From positions 766,560-830,559 of the forward strand of contig VXAA01001241.1 of the NCBI GenBank assembly GCA_013399115.1: DNA of 64,000 nt, read 5' to 3'. Below the pieces are notes generated by a model. That model did not search any database and had not been told where the DNA came from. It saw only the letters and a program-made list of their open reading frames with translations. The stretch comes from Anseranas semipalmata (Eukaryota > Chordata > Aves > Anseriformes > Anseranatidae). The position numbers and the translations under genes are program-made. Below are positions 1 through 12,700 of the stretch, piece by piece; the first letter of the stretch is position 1, and each line of letters starts with the position of its first letter.

Positions 1-886
1 CCTGTCTAAAAATTTTAAAATCTCAAGTAAAAATAAATTCCCTGTCTTTCCCTCCTGCCACCTGGGTCTGTTTAATGGCATAAAATCATTCTTCTCTTAC
101 GGTTTTCACAAAGCATTTTGAGAAGTTATGCAAGTAAAACCATATACAATATAAATAGAAAATTACATCCTGAAAAAAAAGCATATAAACAAACATTTTA
201 AAAGGAATTGCTGTTTCTTTTTTTTTTGGGTGTCCTGAAACGCGTACTGAGTACAAATGACGCTTTGGATTACTTCCTAATGAGTGCCGGCTATGGAAAT
301 ACTGGTAGAAATATGTTTAAGGGTAAAATTCTGTGCTTGTAGTTATTTTAGTACTTTTATTTAAACTTCATTCAATTTATTATTTTGGTAGTGAATGTGT
401 AGAAAAGCAGTGCCTGTGAAGCAATATATGATTAATGTTAACTGTTCTGATGAAAGAAAAAAAAAAAAAGAGTGGTCTGACTTGACTTAGTGGATTTTTG
501 TCTTTGCAGGCTGCATAGTAATTAAAAATTGGAATGGGAATTCGTGCGAGTTGCACTAAATGTATGCCGCATATATTAGCAAGCATTTGAAGTCATCCCA
601 TGTTCTTAAGCAGCCATAAACAGATTTACATAAGTTAAATAATTAAATATCTTTTGACTTGACCTGATCTCTGTAAACATTGCATTTACAAGTTATGAAA
701 TGACTTTGAAAGACAGCCTTGTGTATGTGCATTATCATCTGTGGTGATCTGAAACCTTTCCCAAGCAGCTGTGCAAGAAGTTAGAGCGAAGAATCCCACA
801 CTTACATCCATATGTATGCTGTGAAGCTTGAGTGAAGAGGGAGACAAGAACTCCTTTTCTATTCTGTTTTGATTTTTTTTAAATTA

Positions 887-906
887 ATATATATATATAT
901 ATATAT
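887..906. repeat. (AT)10 microsatellite
   Basis: Uninterrupted AT dinucleotides lying between a T-rich stretch and a T run. Read directly from the sequence. Such tracts are usually length-polymorphic. Confidence 0.95.
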
Positions 907-2543
907 TTTTTTTTTCTCTCTGTACTAGTGTCATAAATCCCTAATTTAGGTTTACTTGCATCCATTGCCTAAGTGAAAGCAGAGGGAGTGTTTGCATCCT
1001 GAGCACTGCTTTCTTTGTGAATTTCTGTAGCTAGATTTTATGATCACTTTCTCTTGTTTGGATTATGAACTGGACATATAACGTGCGTTATCCAACCCGG
1101 ATCTGCATCTAGGGCAAAATTTCTATGTTGTTAAGTGCAATAACAGCAAGTAAACCAGAATTGATTACATTATATTTTTTAATATGGAGAAAGAGCAAGG
1201 AAATGATGAGAGTAAATTATTTTAAGCTGTTACTTGTGAACAGTTCCCTGTGTTAAACATTTTACACTGACAATGTGTAACTACATTCAGAAGTTGTCAG
1301 AGAAAGGCCCAACATTTTGATAAAAATGTAGATAGCAGATAGGACTATTGTATATGAAGAATTAAATTTGCTTGGGATAATAAGCAGTGGTGAAAAGCTG
1401 CGACTTTTACAGCACTCTTCTTGATATCCATATCCTTACTGGGAAAAGTGACTTGAGTGTTTTCAACCAACTTCACATTATTTCTCCTGCCAGTAAGACT
1501 TATTGCAGTGATATGTTCTCATGCATCTTCAAAATGTATTTATTTCCTTAAACAGGATCATTAGGAGTTAATATGTGATTCCAACATAGTTGTTCAGATT
1601 TTATGAGGAAAGGAAAGGTTCAATAGACTGAACACGCTTCAGAGACAGGGATTTCTGTGGTATATATACTCGTGTCTTTTTTTTTTCTTTTTAATTTTTA
1701 TTCTTCAGATAAAAGTTTTGTTTCCCAAATCCCACATGGCTTGAATTACCTGGTCCTGATTAACGAAAACATTGAATGTGGTGTTAATGCCAGGAGGCCC
1801 CCAAAGGGCTTACTGAAATGTATTGACATAATCTTTTTTAAATAAAGCTTGATTTGTATTTGATTTTTAAATAGCGTTTGGAAGTGAAAAATTGAGTGTG
1901 TGTTGGAAAACTAAATGATCTACTACTACAAAGAATTCAGGTGGCCTCTGTCTGTTCAGATTCCAGCAATCTCCATCTGTTACCTATCTAGCTTGCAATA
2001 TGCCCAGCCTGGTTTGAGCACCGTGACATACTCAGTGTTAGGAGGGAGGTGGCAGTGCAGTTTTGCCCTCATTCCACTCAGAGGATGGTTAGTGATTCTC
2101 AGGATTACTTGTAAATGTTGCTGCAAAGTTGGAATTCTGAAATTTGAATTCATGTGTCATGTGATAAGAGTAATATCAATTATTTGGGGGAAACATATCG
2201 GTGCGTCTTTTAAAAGTAAAGACAGCTCGTGCAACCTCCAATAGCTTAATACACAGTACAGAATAAACCATATGTTCAAATGTACCAAATGCCTCTTTCA
2301 GTCACTAGAATTGGCATATTAAGAATAAGAAGACATCTCTTCTTTTAGCCACTGTCAGGACTCATTCTCTTTATAGAGCGCCTTCTCAAAATTAACAACA
2401 GAACAGCACTTGCAATCAAATTTCTCACTGTCTTCTACTCTTAGCAGTAAGGTTTGGATCCTTCATTTGCAGATCTAACTTGGAGCTAGTTTCATTTATG
2501 GGTGGTTCTCTGGACATTATGTCTGCTTAAAAGTGGTTGTCTG

Positions 2544-2548
<5 letters not shown>

Positions 2549-2578
<30 letters not shown>
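2549..2578. repeat. (GT)15 microsatellite
   Basis: Fifteen uninterrupted GT units, flanked by TTTTT on the left and TTGTTTC on the right. A classic CA/GT repeat of vertebrate genomes, likely polymorphic in length. Confidence 0.97.
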
Positions 2579-2581
<3 letters not shown>

Positions 2582-2964
2582 TTTCAATTGAGAGTTCTGT
2601 ATTTTAATACAACTGCATTTTTGTAGCCTAAATTTAGGGTTTTTATCAGTGGTCTCCTGAGTACAGGAAGAAATGAAGACTCAAACAGGAAATTAAGACC
2701 AGAACTGCTGTGACTGCACACTGCTGCTCCATGTAATGAAGGCTAAAGTATTCAAATTCTGCCAACAGAGGCAGAAATGAAATAAGGAAAGGGTGTTTCA
2801 TCTGGATATTGATGAATCTAAGGAAGATGGATAGGACTGGCATATATTGTATTGATTTCTTCATTTTCTAAATCACTTCTGTGATGCATATTATTGGCAT
2901 TCCTTTTAAGGTGGCTCAGAGTTGGTCAAGTCCGCAGCATCAGGAATCAGAACGTCATTTAAAG

Positions 2965-3010
2965 CATAGAGTCATAGAATCATTTAGGTTGGAAAAGACC
3001 TTCAAGCATG
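2965..3010 (-). mobile_element. CR1 LINE 3'-end fragment
   Basis: The segment reads CATAGAGTCATAGAATCATT then TAGGTTGGAAAAGACCTTCAAG. This is the reverse complement of the CR1 3' terminus: the octamer-like tail followed by the conserved GGTTGG-AAAGACCTT block. The element therefore lies on the minus strand and is heavily 5'-truncated, only about 46 bp. The AGGTTGGAAAAGACC version is the form seen in older avian CR1 subfamilies. It has no coding content. Confidence 0.85.
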
Positions 3011-6000
3011 TGTGCTTGTCAGAGTGCTTACTGCCACTACTTACATAATAGAGTGGGAGAAGTCTGAAAAGCACTGCAAATGTTAATTATTACAGAAAAC
3101 TGCCATGGTATTTACTGTGCTTTTTCAGATATGTCCTTGTAAATGTGTGGTGGTAGTAGAAATCAAGTTGTCTTAAATGTTAAGCAATGGCAAAGGACGG
3201 AAATGTCTCAAGTATGACTGCAAGTATATACTAAATGCACGTGGAGATTCATACAGACCAACTTACCTTCAAGTTGAAAAGAACAAGGTCTAAGCAGTTG
3301 AGCTGCTTTATATAAATTAAGAAATGTTATATAAAAGCAGATGCTGCTGTTCACCTTCAGGGATTTTAAATGAAGTTATTCCTGAGCAAGAGCACGTGGA
3401 TTGTACATGGTTTGACTGGGAATACGTAGCTTGGTGTTTTGGTTGGGAAGTTCAACAGTTCAGTGGGATTTGAAAAAGAGTTAGCTGTCCAGGGTGAAAA
3501 GATGGGTTAAGAGGAAGTACTTGGATTGATAAAGCACTAGAATAGTTCCATGATCAGTTTGTTGGAGCAGCTTGCTGGGGTACAGGCATTGCTGTAGCCT
3601 CAGAGCTTCCTGATGTGATCAGTTGTCTATGATTTAGCTTTACTGTAAAAATACAAAAGACTGAATTTGGGGTGTTTTGATGATTGTAAGTAAATTTTGA
3701 ACTTTTCTTATGAAATTTGAGGAATTGCTATTAAAAAGATAAAGGCCTCATAGAATACTACTTCTTTTGTTGTCAGTTTAGTATAGAAAAATCTTTTTAA
3801 AATTCATGTTGTGAATATGCATCCTTACCTGAATTCCTTAGTCTGCATTTATTTAACTAACCTAATTTAAATGTTGTTCTAAATTCAGCTCTTTGACCGG
3901 GTCATGCTTCTGAGCATTATTTTACAGGACAATCAAATTAACATTTAGAAATTCCCTTTCCTTCAGCTTCATAGTTTTCACTATATATATATCTACTTCA
4001 GAGGTTAGTGGTTTCCTTGGGTTGTTACGAGGGCTTCTATGGAAGTGTCATCATTAAGGTGCTGTTACTTCCAGAAGTGCCCTACGCAACGTACCAGGTA
4101 TCCCCCCAGAGCAGTATGGGGCAGACCGCTGTGCTGCTTCTCTTGACAGGGTGACCTATTCTCCTTCTGTTTTTACCATAAGTTTATACTGCTTAAGCCT
4201 CTATTAATGTAAACAGACTAGAAATATGTTCAAATCCCAACTCCCAAACAGTTCAGCTTGTGTGGTTTAGCCTGTATCATCAGAACTATACATTTGTGCT
4301 CAAAAACTCTCTTTTCCTGCAAGCACCCTTTCCTACAAATACTTGTTACTGTGTTAATATGTGTTATTGTCAACTGATGTTTAAAATGGTATGCTTTTAT
4401 CAGTCAGATATTTTTGTCTTTTTCAGTTACATCAATACATTTTTGAAAATGAAGTTAGATTAGAACCATAAATCCCTAGTTTCTTTTATGTAATATGTAT
4501 TATTACATGTGCAAAAATATATCCTTGCATTATATTTAAAACCAAATTTTGGAAATACAGTGGAATAATACATAAATCTGTGTCCCTGAAATCCATAGAA
4601 TCCGTGGTTCTTGTTGACTTGAGCAGGGCCAGCCCCTCAACTAGTGTATTTAGGAGATGGGAGATGAATGCAGAACAGTATTTCATAGCTGCCTATAAAA
4701 CAGTAATTGAAAGAGGTACTCATCTGAGAAGATTTCAGGCACAGTGAAGAGGCCTCTAACAAATGATGCACAGTTTCTTATTGTGTAATAGACAAAATGA
4801 TTTCTTTAAACCTTTCTGTTCTTGGGCTACTTATATCTACAGCCATTATTAAGCTAAAGGAGCATAGCCAATGAGTGTTTTGTGCTGCTGAAAAATTATA
4901 GGTCATATAATGATAGGAGACAAAACTTATTGAAATGCAAAATTCATTGGTGAATAATAATTTGTATTTAATAAAATGAATCTTTTCAGAGTAGCAGCTC
5001 AATCCCTTCATTTTCTCAAGTGTCATGCATAGAAGGTCTTTTTATCTTGCTTACTGTAATGTACAGGACTGTAATAGCCTTATGTCCTTATCTTAATATC
5101 CATCTATCATCTGTTACAATGTGGTACAACTTTTTGATCCTTCTTTATATTCACAGGAAAGTGAAATTGTACAAACAGTGTAACATTTTTTTTTCCTTGA
5201 GAAACACTCATCTGACTTGTGTTCAGATGTAGTGTGTGAGCCTGTACCTGGAACAGCTCTCTTTTCCTCTTTTTCTTGCCTTGCTTAGAGTGGTAAATGT
5301 AGATACTACTCCTGAAATGTAGTAGCATCATTTAATAGAAGAATGACAGATGACTGCTTATTTTTGTCAGAGGGGAACATGTAATATATTAAAAATCTTG
5401 TTTTATAGATGCTTGCAATGTGTTCCATTCTTCTGTAATCTCTGATAGAAAAGCATACATAATTGAGCTGTCTCTGAATTCCCGAAATGATGTTAACTTT
5501 TGAACTGTCACCTTCTTCTCTGTAGTCCAAAGTCACAGTATGATTTGGTGGTTCTTCCTCTGTAATTCAGTATTACTGTCTGTGACATTATAGGATAATT
5601 AAATTGCATTCCATTTTGAGGGATATTGGTTAAAAAAAAAATCCAGCAATGTGATAATTCACATCTTGGTAAACTCCAGTTGTTAATTTTGTTTATTCTT
5701 AGGGTGAATTTTTTTCCTATTTCATCTTGCATTTTTTGTCTCCCCTGTGTCTCATAGCTCTGTTCTACTAGCAAAACTCAGCTGTCCTCTTTACTCCTCT
5801 CCAGGCAGTGCATCTTTCAAGCAAGCACTTACTAGTCTTAGCAAACAGTGGGCACATGTTCACTGCATGGTTAATTCTTCATCTTTCAGTAATGTTTGAA
5901 CCTACCTTCTTAGAGGTAAATCGTTTGTCAAGCATGCTACATCAGTCAGTACGATTAGAGAGGTATTAAAGTTGTATTGGTTTTAAGCTGTTGTTTCTTT

Positions 6001-6227
6001 ATGACTTAGAAATACAAAAATAAAGTTTGTCTTCTATTATTTCATTATCAGGATATCGGTATAAAACCAACTGATTTTCTTAGGACACCATTGCATGACT
6101 AGCGTGTCAGTTTTCTGATCTCTCTTAAAGTTAAATATTTGTGGTAGATAATGAATTTTACCTAGACGGTCTGTAAGATCCAAGTTTCATACGTTTGGGC
6201 CCTGATTCTCCACATACATGTTATCCG
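3011..6227. other. Non-coding, AT-rich unique DNA
   Basis: No gene or recognised repeat was found between the CR1 scrap and the LTR-like element. Open frames are under 90 codons, in all registers and overlapping one another, as expected of non-coding DNA. Short TA-rich patches occur (for example near 3983). Confidence 0.7.
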
Positions 6228-6289
6228 TAGGTTTGTGCCCGGTGCGCCTGGCCAATAAGCACACAGAGTCGGAATCCACACGAAGGTCT

Positions 6290-6295
6290 TTTAAT
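6290..6295 (-). terminator. ATTAAA polyadenylation signal in the LTR-like element
   Basis: Minus-strand ATTAAA embedded in a (TTAA)n-like stretch, with a GT-rich segment (CTGTGTGCTT on the minus strand) about 30 bp downstream. It is the expected R-region signal if the surrounding unit is an LTR. Confidence 0.4.
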
Positions 6296-6375
6296 TAATT
6301 AATTGGATAATTCTGCAGAATCAGGTGCTTGGCGATCGTTCGCAAAGCAAGCACACCCCAGACTTGAATCACCGC

Positions 6376-6383
6376 TATTTATA
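6376..6383 (-). promoter_or_regulatory. TATA box of the LTR-like element
   Basis: TATAAATA on the minus strand, about 40 bp downstream of an inverted ATTGG (CCAAT box on the minus strand, 6423-6427). The ATTAAA signal lies about 80 bp further downstream. This spacing fits a retroviral U3/R arrangement. Whether it is still active is unknown. Confidence 0.5.
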
Positions 6384-6652
6384 CACAGAAAACTTGTAAA
6401 ACTATTTCTCTGGCTACTTCTAATTGGCTGTTTTAACTCGCCTAACTTATCTCTATTGAGCATGCGCATTACAGAGAACCAGCGGGGGGGGACACCAAAT
6501 CCCACATTTCCATAAATTAGCATTTTGCTGGGCGTGATTTTTAATATGTTAATGACCCTTAATGAGCAAAAGGTAACAATAGGTCAGTCTGGTATCTCTC
6601 TCAGTTGTTTTCCACCTCCTTGTTTTCCAGCTTTCATCCCCTATCTCTCTTG

Positions 6653-6735
6653 CTTCAGACTTCTCAAGGCTAACAGTCTGCCTTTTTCTTCAACTTCAGA
6701 CTACTCAAGGCTAACGGCCTGCATATTTTCTTCAA
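6653..6735. repeat. Two-copy tandem duplication, unit 41-42 bp
   Basis: Copy one (6653-6693) and copy two (6694-6735) both begin CTTCAGACT, share CTCAAGGCTAAC, and end TTTTCTTCAA, with a handful of substitutions. The region is pyrimidine-rich on the + strand. It lies 70 bp from the LTR-like unit and could be part of a longer LTR's U3 region or an independent minisatellite. Confidence 0.85.
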
Positions 6736-6753
6736 GATTTAATTGTTTTCTTC

Positions 6754-6777
6754 AGCTGCAGACTAAGCTGCAGACTA
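6754..6777. repeat. Perfect 12-bp tandem duplication
   Basis: AGCTGCAGACTA occurs twice head to tail (6754-6765 and 6766-6777). CAGACTA also echoes the start of the neighbouring 41-bp repeat, suggesting a common slippage history. Confidence 0.9.
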
Positions 6778-9700
6778 CATACATATGTGCATTTATCTAG
6801 TGTGCATAATTCTTTGGGTGTTCTATGATTGTCTTTCAGTACCAATAAAATCATTGAAAACAGAAGTTTTGAGAGCAGGAAGAGACATTTGCTTTTGTGC
6901 GTCCTGTACTAACCTGCTTCTGTTCTGGTTTGGTGACGTATCCTGTATCCCATATAAGTAGTACTCCTCTCTGAACCAGGTATGTAGCTAATGCCTGCTG
7001 AGCAGTGGTAGTAGTATTTGTCCACTAAGTTTAGACCATCAGGGGAATGAACAGCAATCATAACATGAAGGGAGAATTTCATGGTAATGTTCGGATGGAC
7101 AAAGTGGAAAAAGGTTGCAAATCAAGAAACCAGGGGGAAAAAGTACTCCTAAGAATTTTATACTATGGATTAGGCACACACATACATGTGTATATGTACA
7201 TCTTCTACATAGTAACAGATGCTCCTGAGGAGTTTGGTTGCTGAGAACCTAGAGGAGCAAGGACAGAAGCTGAGTATGCTGCGTAAAGAGGTCTAAGCAG
7301 TGGAGGAAGTTTGTCAAGATCTTGATGTTCCTGATGAATTCTTTGAAGAATATTATAAAAATGTAGTGTCCAAGTGTCTTGTGCAGTTCAGCAGGTTCTT
7401 TGTTAGAGATTTATGGTAGTCTCAATAATTTGGCTAAGATTTAGTACTGTTGAAGGAAACCATTAACAGGAACGACAGTATATTTGACTTCTAACGTTAT
7501 TACATGTGGATATTCTTTAGATTTGAAAAATGGCAAAGCTGATTTCAGTACTTCATTCAGACTGTGTGTCATTCGAGTTGATTAATGTAGAGTCCACAGT
7601 TATGTGCTTGGTGCTAGTGGGGGCTGTTAGTCTCTTGATTTTATAGAGATCGAGTACTTAAGGAAGAGAAGGAAACTTTCCATAATATTTTGTATTGGTA
7701 AGAGGTAGGTAAAACAATCTGTCCTCATAATGCTGTCTCTGAAGGTGGGGAATAAAATCCATGGTAAGCTTGGGCCACGCTGTCTTTATTAGAATGCCCA
7801 TCATATGTGGGCACTTCTGTTTTGTTAGTTGATAACCTACATCAACTTGGTATCCAAAAGATTGTGAGCACCCCGATGTGAAAAATAAATTCCAGTAAAG
7901 AAAAATTAGCAAGTTGTTCCTCTAGTGTATTTACATTTTGAAATAATCAAGATGTGAGTGCACTTCATTGCCATTGCTAGGCATGGTTATACTGTGCGAA
8001 TGACCACAAGGTATAGTGTGAGCAGATGTTTATGGTTCCAAAACGCACATACAAGTGAAGGCAAAGGTCTGTGAGCGTGGGCTGCGGCATAAATTGTGCT
8101 TTTCTGAGTGACCACATTAGGAGGTATAGTGTATCATTAATCCAAGCTAAACATGCACAACGTAAGGTGTAGATGAGTAAACTAAGTATTAAACATACTC
8201 TAGCAGCTGTTTCAACAGGGTGTCTTTCTCAATAAGTTGAAGTATTTACTCAGAAGAAGTCCAGTGTACGCTTTGTATTGGATTCTAATCAGCCAATTAA
8301 GGGATTCAACTGCTAGACTACAAGTGAAAATTAATCAAAGGCTAACAGGACTTGTTGCAAGCAAGCAGTTTATACATTGCTTCAAACAGTACTTCTGGTT
8401 TTGGTTTGTTTGTTTGTTTTTAGCTGAGAATATATACATGGTTCTTTGAGGTCAGTGTAAAGGCAAAAGACGTAAATCGGTAGGATTCTCCTGGATGCTT
8501 TTACGGACAGCATCTGCCCTTCCTCTGTTATGCTTCCTAGTACAGTTTGATGTGTATTGTTTTTCTGGTGTTCCAGAAGCCTCTGAAACATGAGGTTTTT
8601 GGTTCCTATGAGTCATATCTATCTGCCACAGCTTAAGTTACCACAAGGTGACTTGTTTCTGCAGCTGGGTCAGGATATGGTTTTCCTTGGCAAAACTTTA
8701 TATTTTTATTTTGTAAGCTAGTTAAGCTTTGATATCTAGGGATATCTTTGAAAGAGTTTTAAATTACAGATATTTTGCTCCATTGTTTATGTGGTAAAAT
8801 CAGAAGATGTCGTATTTGCTTGCTCAAGAGCAAGACTCAGAACTTGAGACCTGCATTTCTTGATGGTGAGAATGTTTCTTTGAGAATTATTCTGTCGATT
8901 GTTGTTTTGGTCATGTTCCCCCCCACCCCGCAAGAAGTCCCATCTGCATAGTGGTAACCTCTAACAGCTCGGTTGAGATTTTTCTGTGTAGGTTGTTCTG
9001 TTTTGTGCTGTGTTGGTTTCTTTTGAAGGACCACCTAGTTGTTCTTTGGTGGAATAAGGCACTGGTATTCAGACTTCTGTGTCGTAGCAAGTACGTCCAG
9101 GGAAAGGTGCAGCGGTGATTTTGAACTTTCTCTTATTTGTGTAGACATAAGTTCTGCAGTTTGGTCCTTGGATGAATGTGTTTTGTCTTAACACGCAGCA
9201 TGACCTTCAGTTTTCATTTACATCTAAAATAAATGCTACTGAACTTTCAATAAAAGAGATTTTGTGTTTATGTATAATGTGGTACTATTTGTATTTAAGT
9301 TTAGAGCTTCAGTCTAAGATTTTTGTGTCGAGGACAGTTCAGCTCAGACATTAGTTTCTGGTACTTCAAATCGCTGATTTTCTCCTGGCTGAGATTTCCT
9401 ATGTAGCACTGACCTACTCATGCACTCAGTTATGTTGGTGATGTTGTGTACCATATTTTGAGCTCTCACATATCCTAGGCAGTGTTTTGAATGTTTTTTT
9501 TTTCTAGGATGTTGCCATTAAAATTCCCCTGTCATGTTGCATCAGTTGGCTTTTGACAGATAAATCTATTTTGTGTAAATGGAAGTTTAATTATCTTTCT
9601 TCTAAATTTGTCTGTGCTTAAACATCTGCAACCCTAGAGTTCCATAGCATGGCAAGATTGTTCAATCCCACTTTTAATTTTCATCTTGATATATTATAAA

Positions 9701-12700
9701 TTTTACCTTGGAAGTAATAGCAGGAGGGAGTACTTCATGCAGCAGTGCACCTGCTGATCTTTGTTGGTCTAAGTGGCACATATTTCAGTCAAGTGATGTG
9801 ATAAATTACTTTTATTATTGTTTCATTATTTTTTTCTGAGGAAAAAAGCCCTGAACTCAAGGAAATTTTAGTATTTCTTTTAAATGTAACTTGTTATTCA
9901 TTACTCATCTTCTTGGAAAAATGCAATATTTGCAATTAGATAGCAATAAAAAATGGAAGACAGTATGATTTAACATACAAGAGTTGCTAGAAACGTAAGG
10001 ATAAAGGAGGAGGCAGGCCTTTATTTTTAAATCGGTTTTCAAGTTACTTTATTATATGAAAGTGTCAACTGTTTCTTTAATACATGCTTATATTCATATA
10101 TCTGTGGGTTTTTTGGTTGTTTTTTTTTCCCCACCCGTACCATGCCCAGACTGGTAAAGTCAGGAACACTAGCAGATTTCTTGTTAATGAAAAGTGGTGA
10201 CACTTTGCTTTATTGTTCATTGAGGACTTTGTTCTGACAGAGATAGATGACATGCTTGGGGTTACCAGGAAAATGTGATTTCATCTTTGAACGGGAGAGC
10301 TTTGAAGCAGTCTTCCCAATTTACAAATAAGTTATGAATGTGCCAGGCCTGACAAAGTGAAACATTTATTCTAATGCCTGAAGCTCTGACGCTGGAGTCA
10401 CTTGAATGCTGTCATCTATTTCATATAGGTCTCAGTTAATAAAAAATTTTAAGCTCTGGAAATAATCTCCATTATTCATGTGAAAGTACATTGTATAATT
10501 TGTCTAAACAGTGTGTAGCAAAAGAGAGAGTAGAACACGGCTTATTGTTTGTCTGCGTGTGTGAGAGGATCTGAAACACTCGTGCAAACAGAATTTAGAC
10601 CCCTTATGTAGTTGGTAGCAAAAGTAAGGGCTCTAAGCTAATCTCTTCCCATTTCTGCTCCTATTTGAGGCAGCAAAAATAGGTATCTGAGGCTACGAAA
10701 TGGGGGTTTTCCTAACAAGGATGAAAATGAGCAAGAAGCTAACATTACTGAGTTATGAGGTTGTTGGATTACCTTGAGAGGTCCTTATTAACCAGCATTC
10801 TTCCATGATCTCTCTCCCTCTCTTTCTGTGGCATAGAAAGAAGATAAGCAGCTTGTGCAAGCCCTGGAAAGTTGTTTCCAGAAATCATAATATTCTTGAC
10901 CTAAGTGTAGGCACTTACTTTGCTGGGCCTTTTGATGTCATTTTTGGAACATTTTTGGAACTTCAGATCCATTCAGAATCCAGATCGTTGCTTGGTCCAC
11001 TGTATCCCTGCAGGATATTCCAGCAGCATGAGTAGCGAAGGAGGAGACACCCACTGTGCTGAAGGAGAGGACACCTGTATTCCACATTTCCAGTATTTCC
11101 CAGAAGCGATCTCGTAAACAATCTTATTTGATCACCAGGTTATCTGTTGCACATGAGGTATCAGTGGTTCAACTTTTGCATTAGTTAAACATTAAATGGT
11201 ATGGGGGTGCCAGATGATCATCAGTTGCTTTTTCCCAGACTCGTAGACTTTAAAGGAGTTATGGAGCCCTATTGCTATTTTTAACAAAAGTTTCATTTCG
11301 TCACAATATGATGTCAGTTCCATAGCTAAATAAGAATTAAAATAGTAGAAATTACCCCGTATGTAATTAACAAGATCTCAATCCACCTGTGTTGTATTTC
11401 CAAGAACTGGCTGACCTTTGCTGGGCACCGCGGGTGCTTAGCAAGCCCGCAGGAGGTCAGCAGCACCACTTGCCGCACGAACCCGCGGGCTGCCGGCAGG
11501 GAAGCGCAGCCTCCGGGTCAGAATGGGTTGTGGGAATTTGCAGTGGAGAGCCTGACGCTGGGCCAGGTTTCACAAGGCTTTTCTGTTTCTGTACTGAAAC
11601 GTTGTCTTCATCTGCTTCATGTGAAGTTCTCTGCTAGAGATGTTACTTTATATACCTGAATGGAACAAAAATTGCCATTTCTTGTTATTTATCAGACAGC
11701 AATACACAGCTGGGAAGTTCTCCTGCTGGCGTGTCCTGTCCACAAGTGTTGAGGTGGATGCGTGTGTGCCTGTGGAATATGTTACTGAAGAGAGAAATTC
11801 CGTCCATGGGAAATGTGAACTGAAAAGCTGTCTGTTTGCACGTTCTTCACCCTTACATTGAGGTTTTCTTAGCTCTCAGGATTTGGCGTGGCTCTTTATA
11901 GTGTTTGTTATGGTTTCATTGTTTTTCATTGCTTTTCCTTCTCATTTGCATTGAAATGAGTAGCTACAGCTACTGTACAGTTACTGCAGCCCCGTGCAGC
12001 GAGGTTGTGAGGGTTTTTAATAGTTGCGTGATGCGTGTTTTCAGCCTCTAGTAGGAATTCTTCAGCTTCCAGTCCTGACTTTTTTTTCCCTGCCTGAGAC
12101 AAGGGAATTGGTAAGATGTGATATTTGAATAATTATGTTGAGCCTTTTCAGAAGAAACATGTATCCTTCTTGTCAAGGGCATAGAATATGGAGAAGGAAA
12201 CTGTTTTAGTAAATCCTGTCATAGGTATAGGTCACTAAAAAAAATCGAAAACTTGCTCAAGATAAATGCTGTTGTAGTTAGGCTACAGTGAGACAGTATG
12301 TTTTGGAGAAACCAAACTATATCTGATGGAGAAGGAACAGAAGAGAAAACTGGAGTAACAGTACCCATGAGACATTCCTCATTGATGGATGAGGTTACTG
12401 GATATTTATCAAGATAAAATTGGACAGAAATTGTTGGACTCGTTCACTGTACTCTAAAGCAAAACTACATTTGTGCATGCTACGTGCAAAGGTATTGGGA
12501 TCAATTGTGTGAGCACCTGTGTCCTGTCTTACATTTTGTTTAGCGAACCACAAGATTAATTTGAAAAAAATGGGGAATATTAGCTAGCCCAATAGGGCTC
12601 CTTAGTATTGCTTTGTGAGCAAAGTAGCTGCAAATACCTAGCAGCTATACGGGGTGCCTGACAACACTGGATATTTTCCAGTATGACACATGCTCTCGTG

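Larger units (their letters stand above)
1..2964. other. Non-coding, AT-rich unique DNA
   Basis: I see no exon, RNA gene or recognisable transposon here apart from two microsatellites listed separately. Open frames are at most 109 codons (1915-2244 on the + strand) and resemble no known protein. Several T and A runs of 8-13 bases occur. Best read as intronic or intergenic vertebrate DNA. Confidence 0.7.
6228..6584 (-). mobile_element. Solo LTR-like endogenous retrovirus remnant with target duplication
   Basis: A 347-bp unit (6233-6579) begins TTGT and ends ACAA, a perfect 4-bp terminal inverted repeat. It is flanked by the 5-bp direct repeat TAGGT at 6228-6232 and 6580-6584. Read on the minus strand it has an LTR-like order: a CCAAT box (ATTGG on the + strand, 6423-6427), a TATAAATA box (6376-6383) and an ATTAAA polyadenylation signal (6290-6295), followed by a GT-rich stretch. 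No gag, pol or env-like sequence adjoins it, so it reads as a solo LTR left by LTR-LTR recombination. A 5-bp duplication is common in ERVL-type elements, but I cannot name the family. The open frames crossing it are incidental. The extra base outside TG...CA is unusual, so the true ends might differ by a base, or the LTR could extend to about 6779. Confidence 0.65.
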
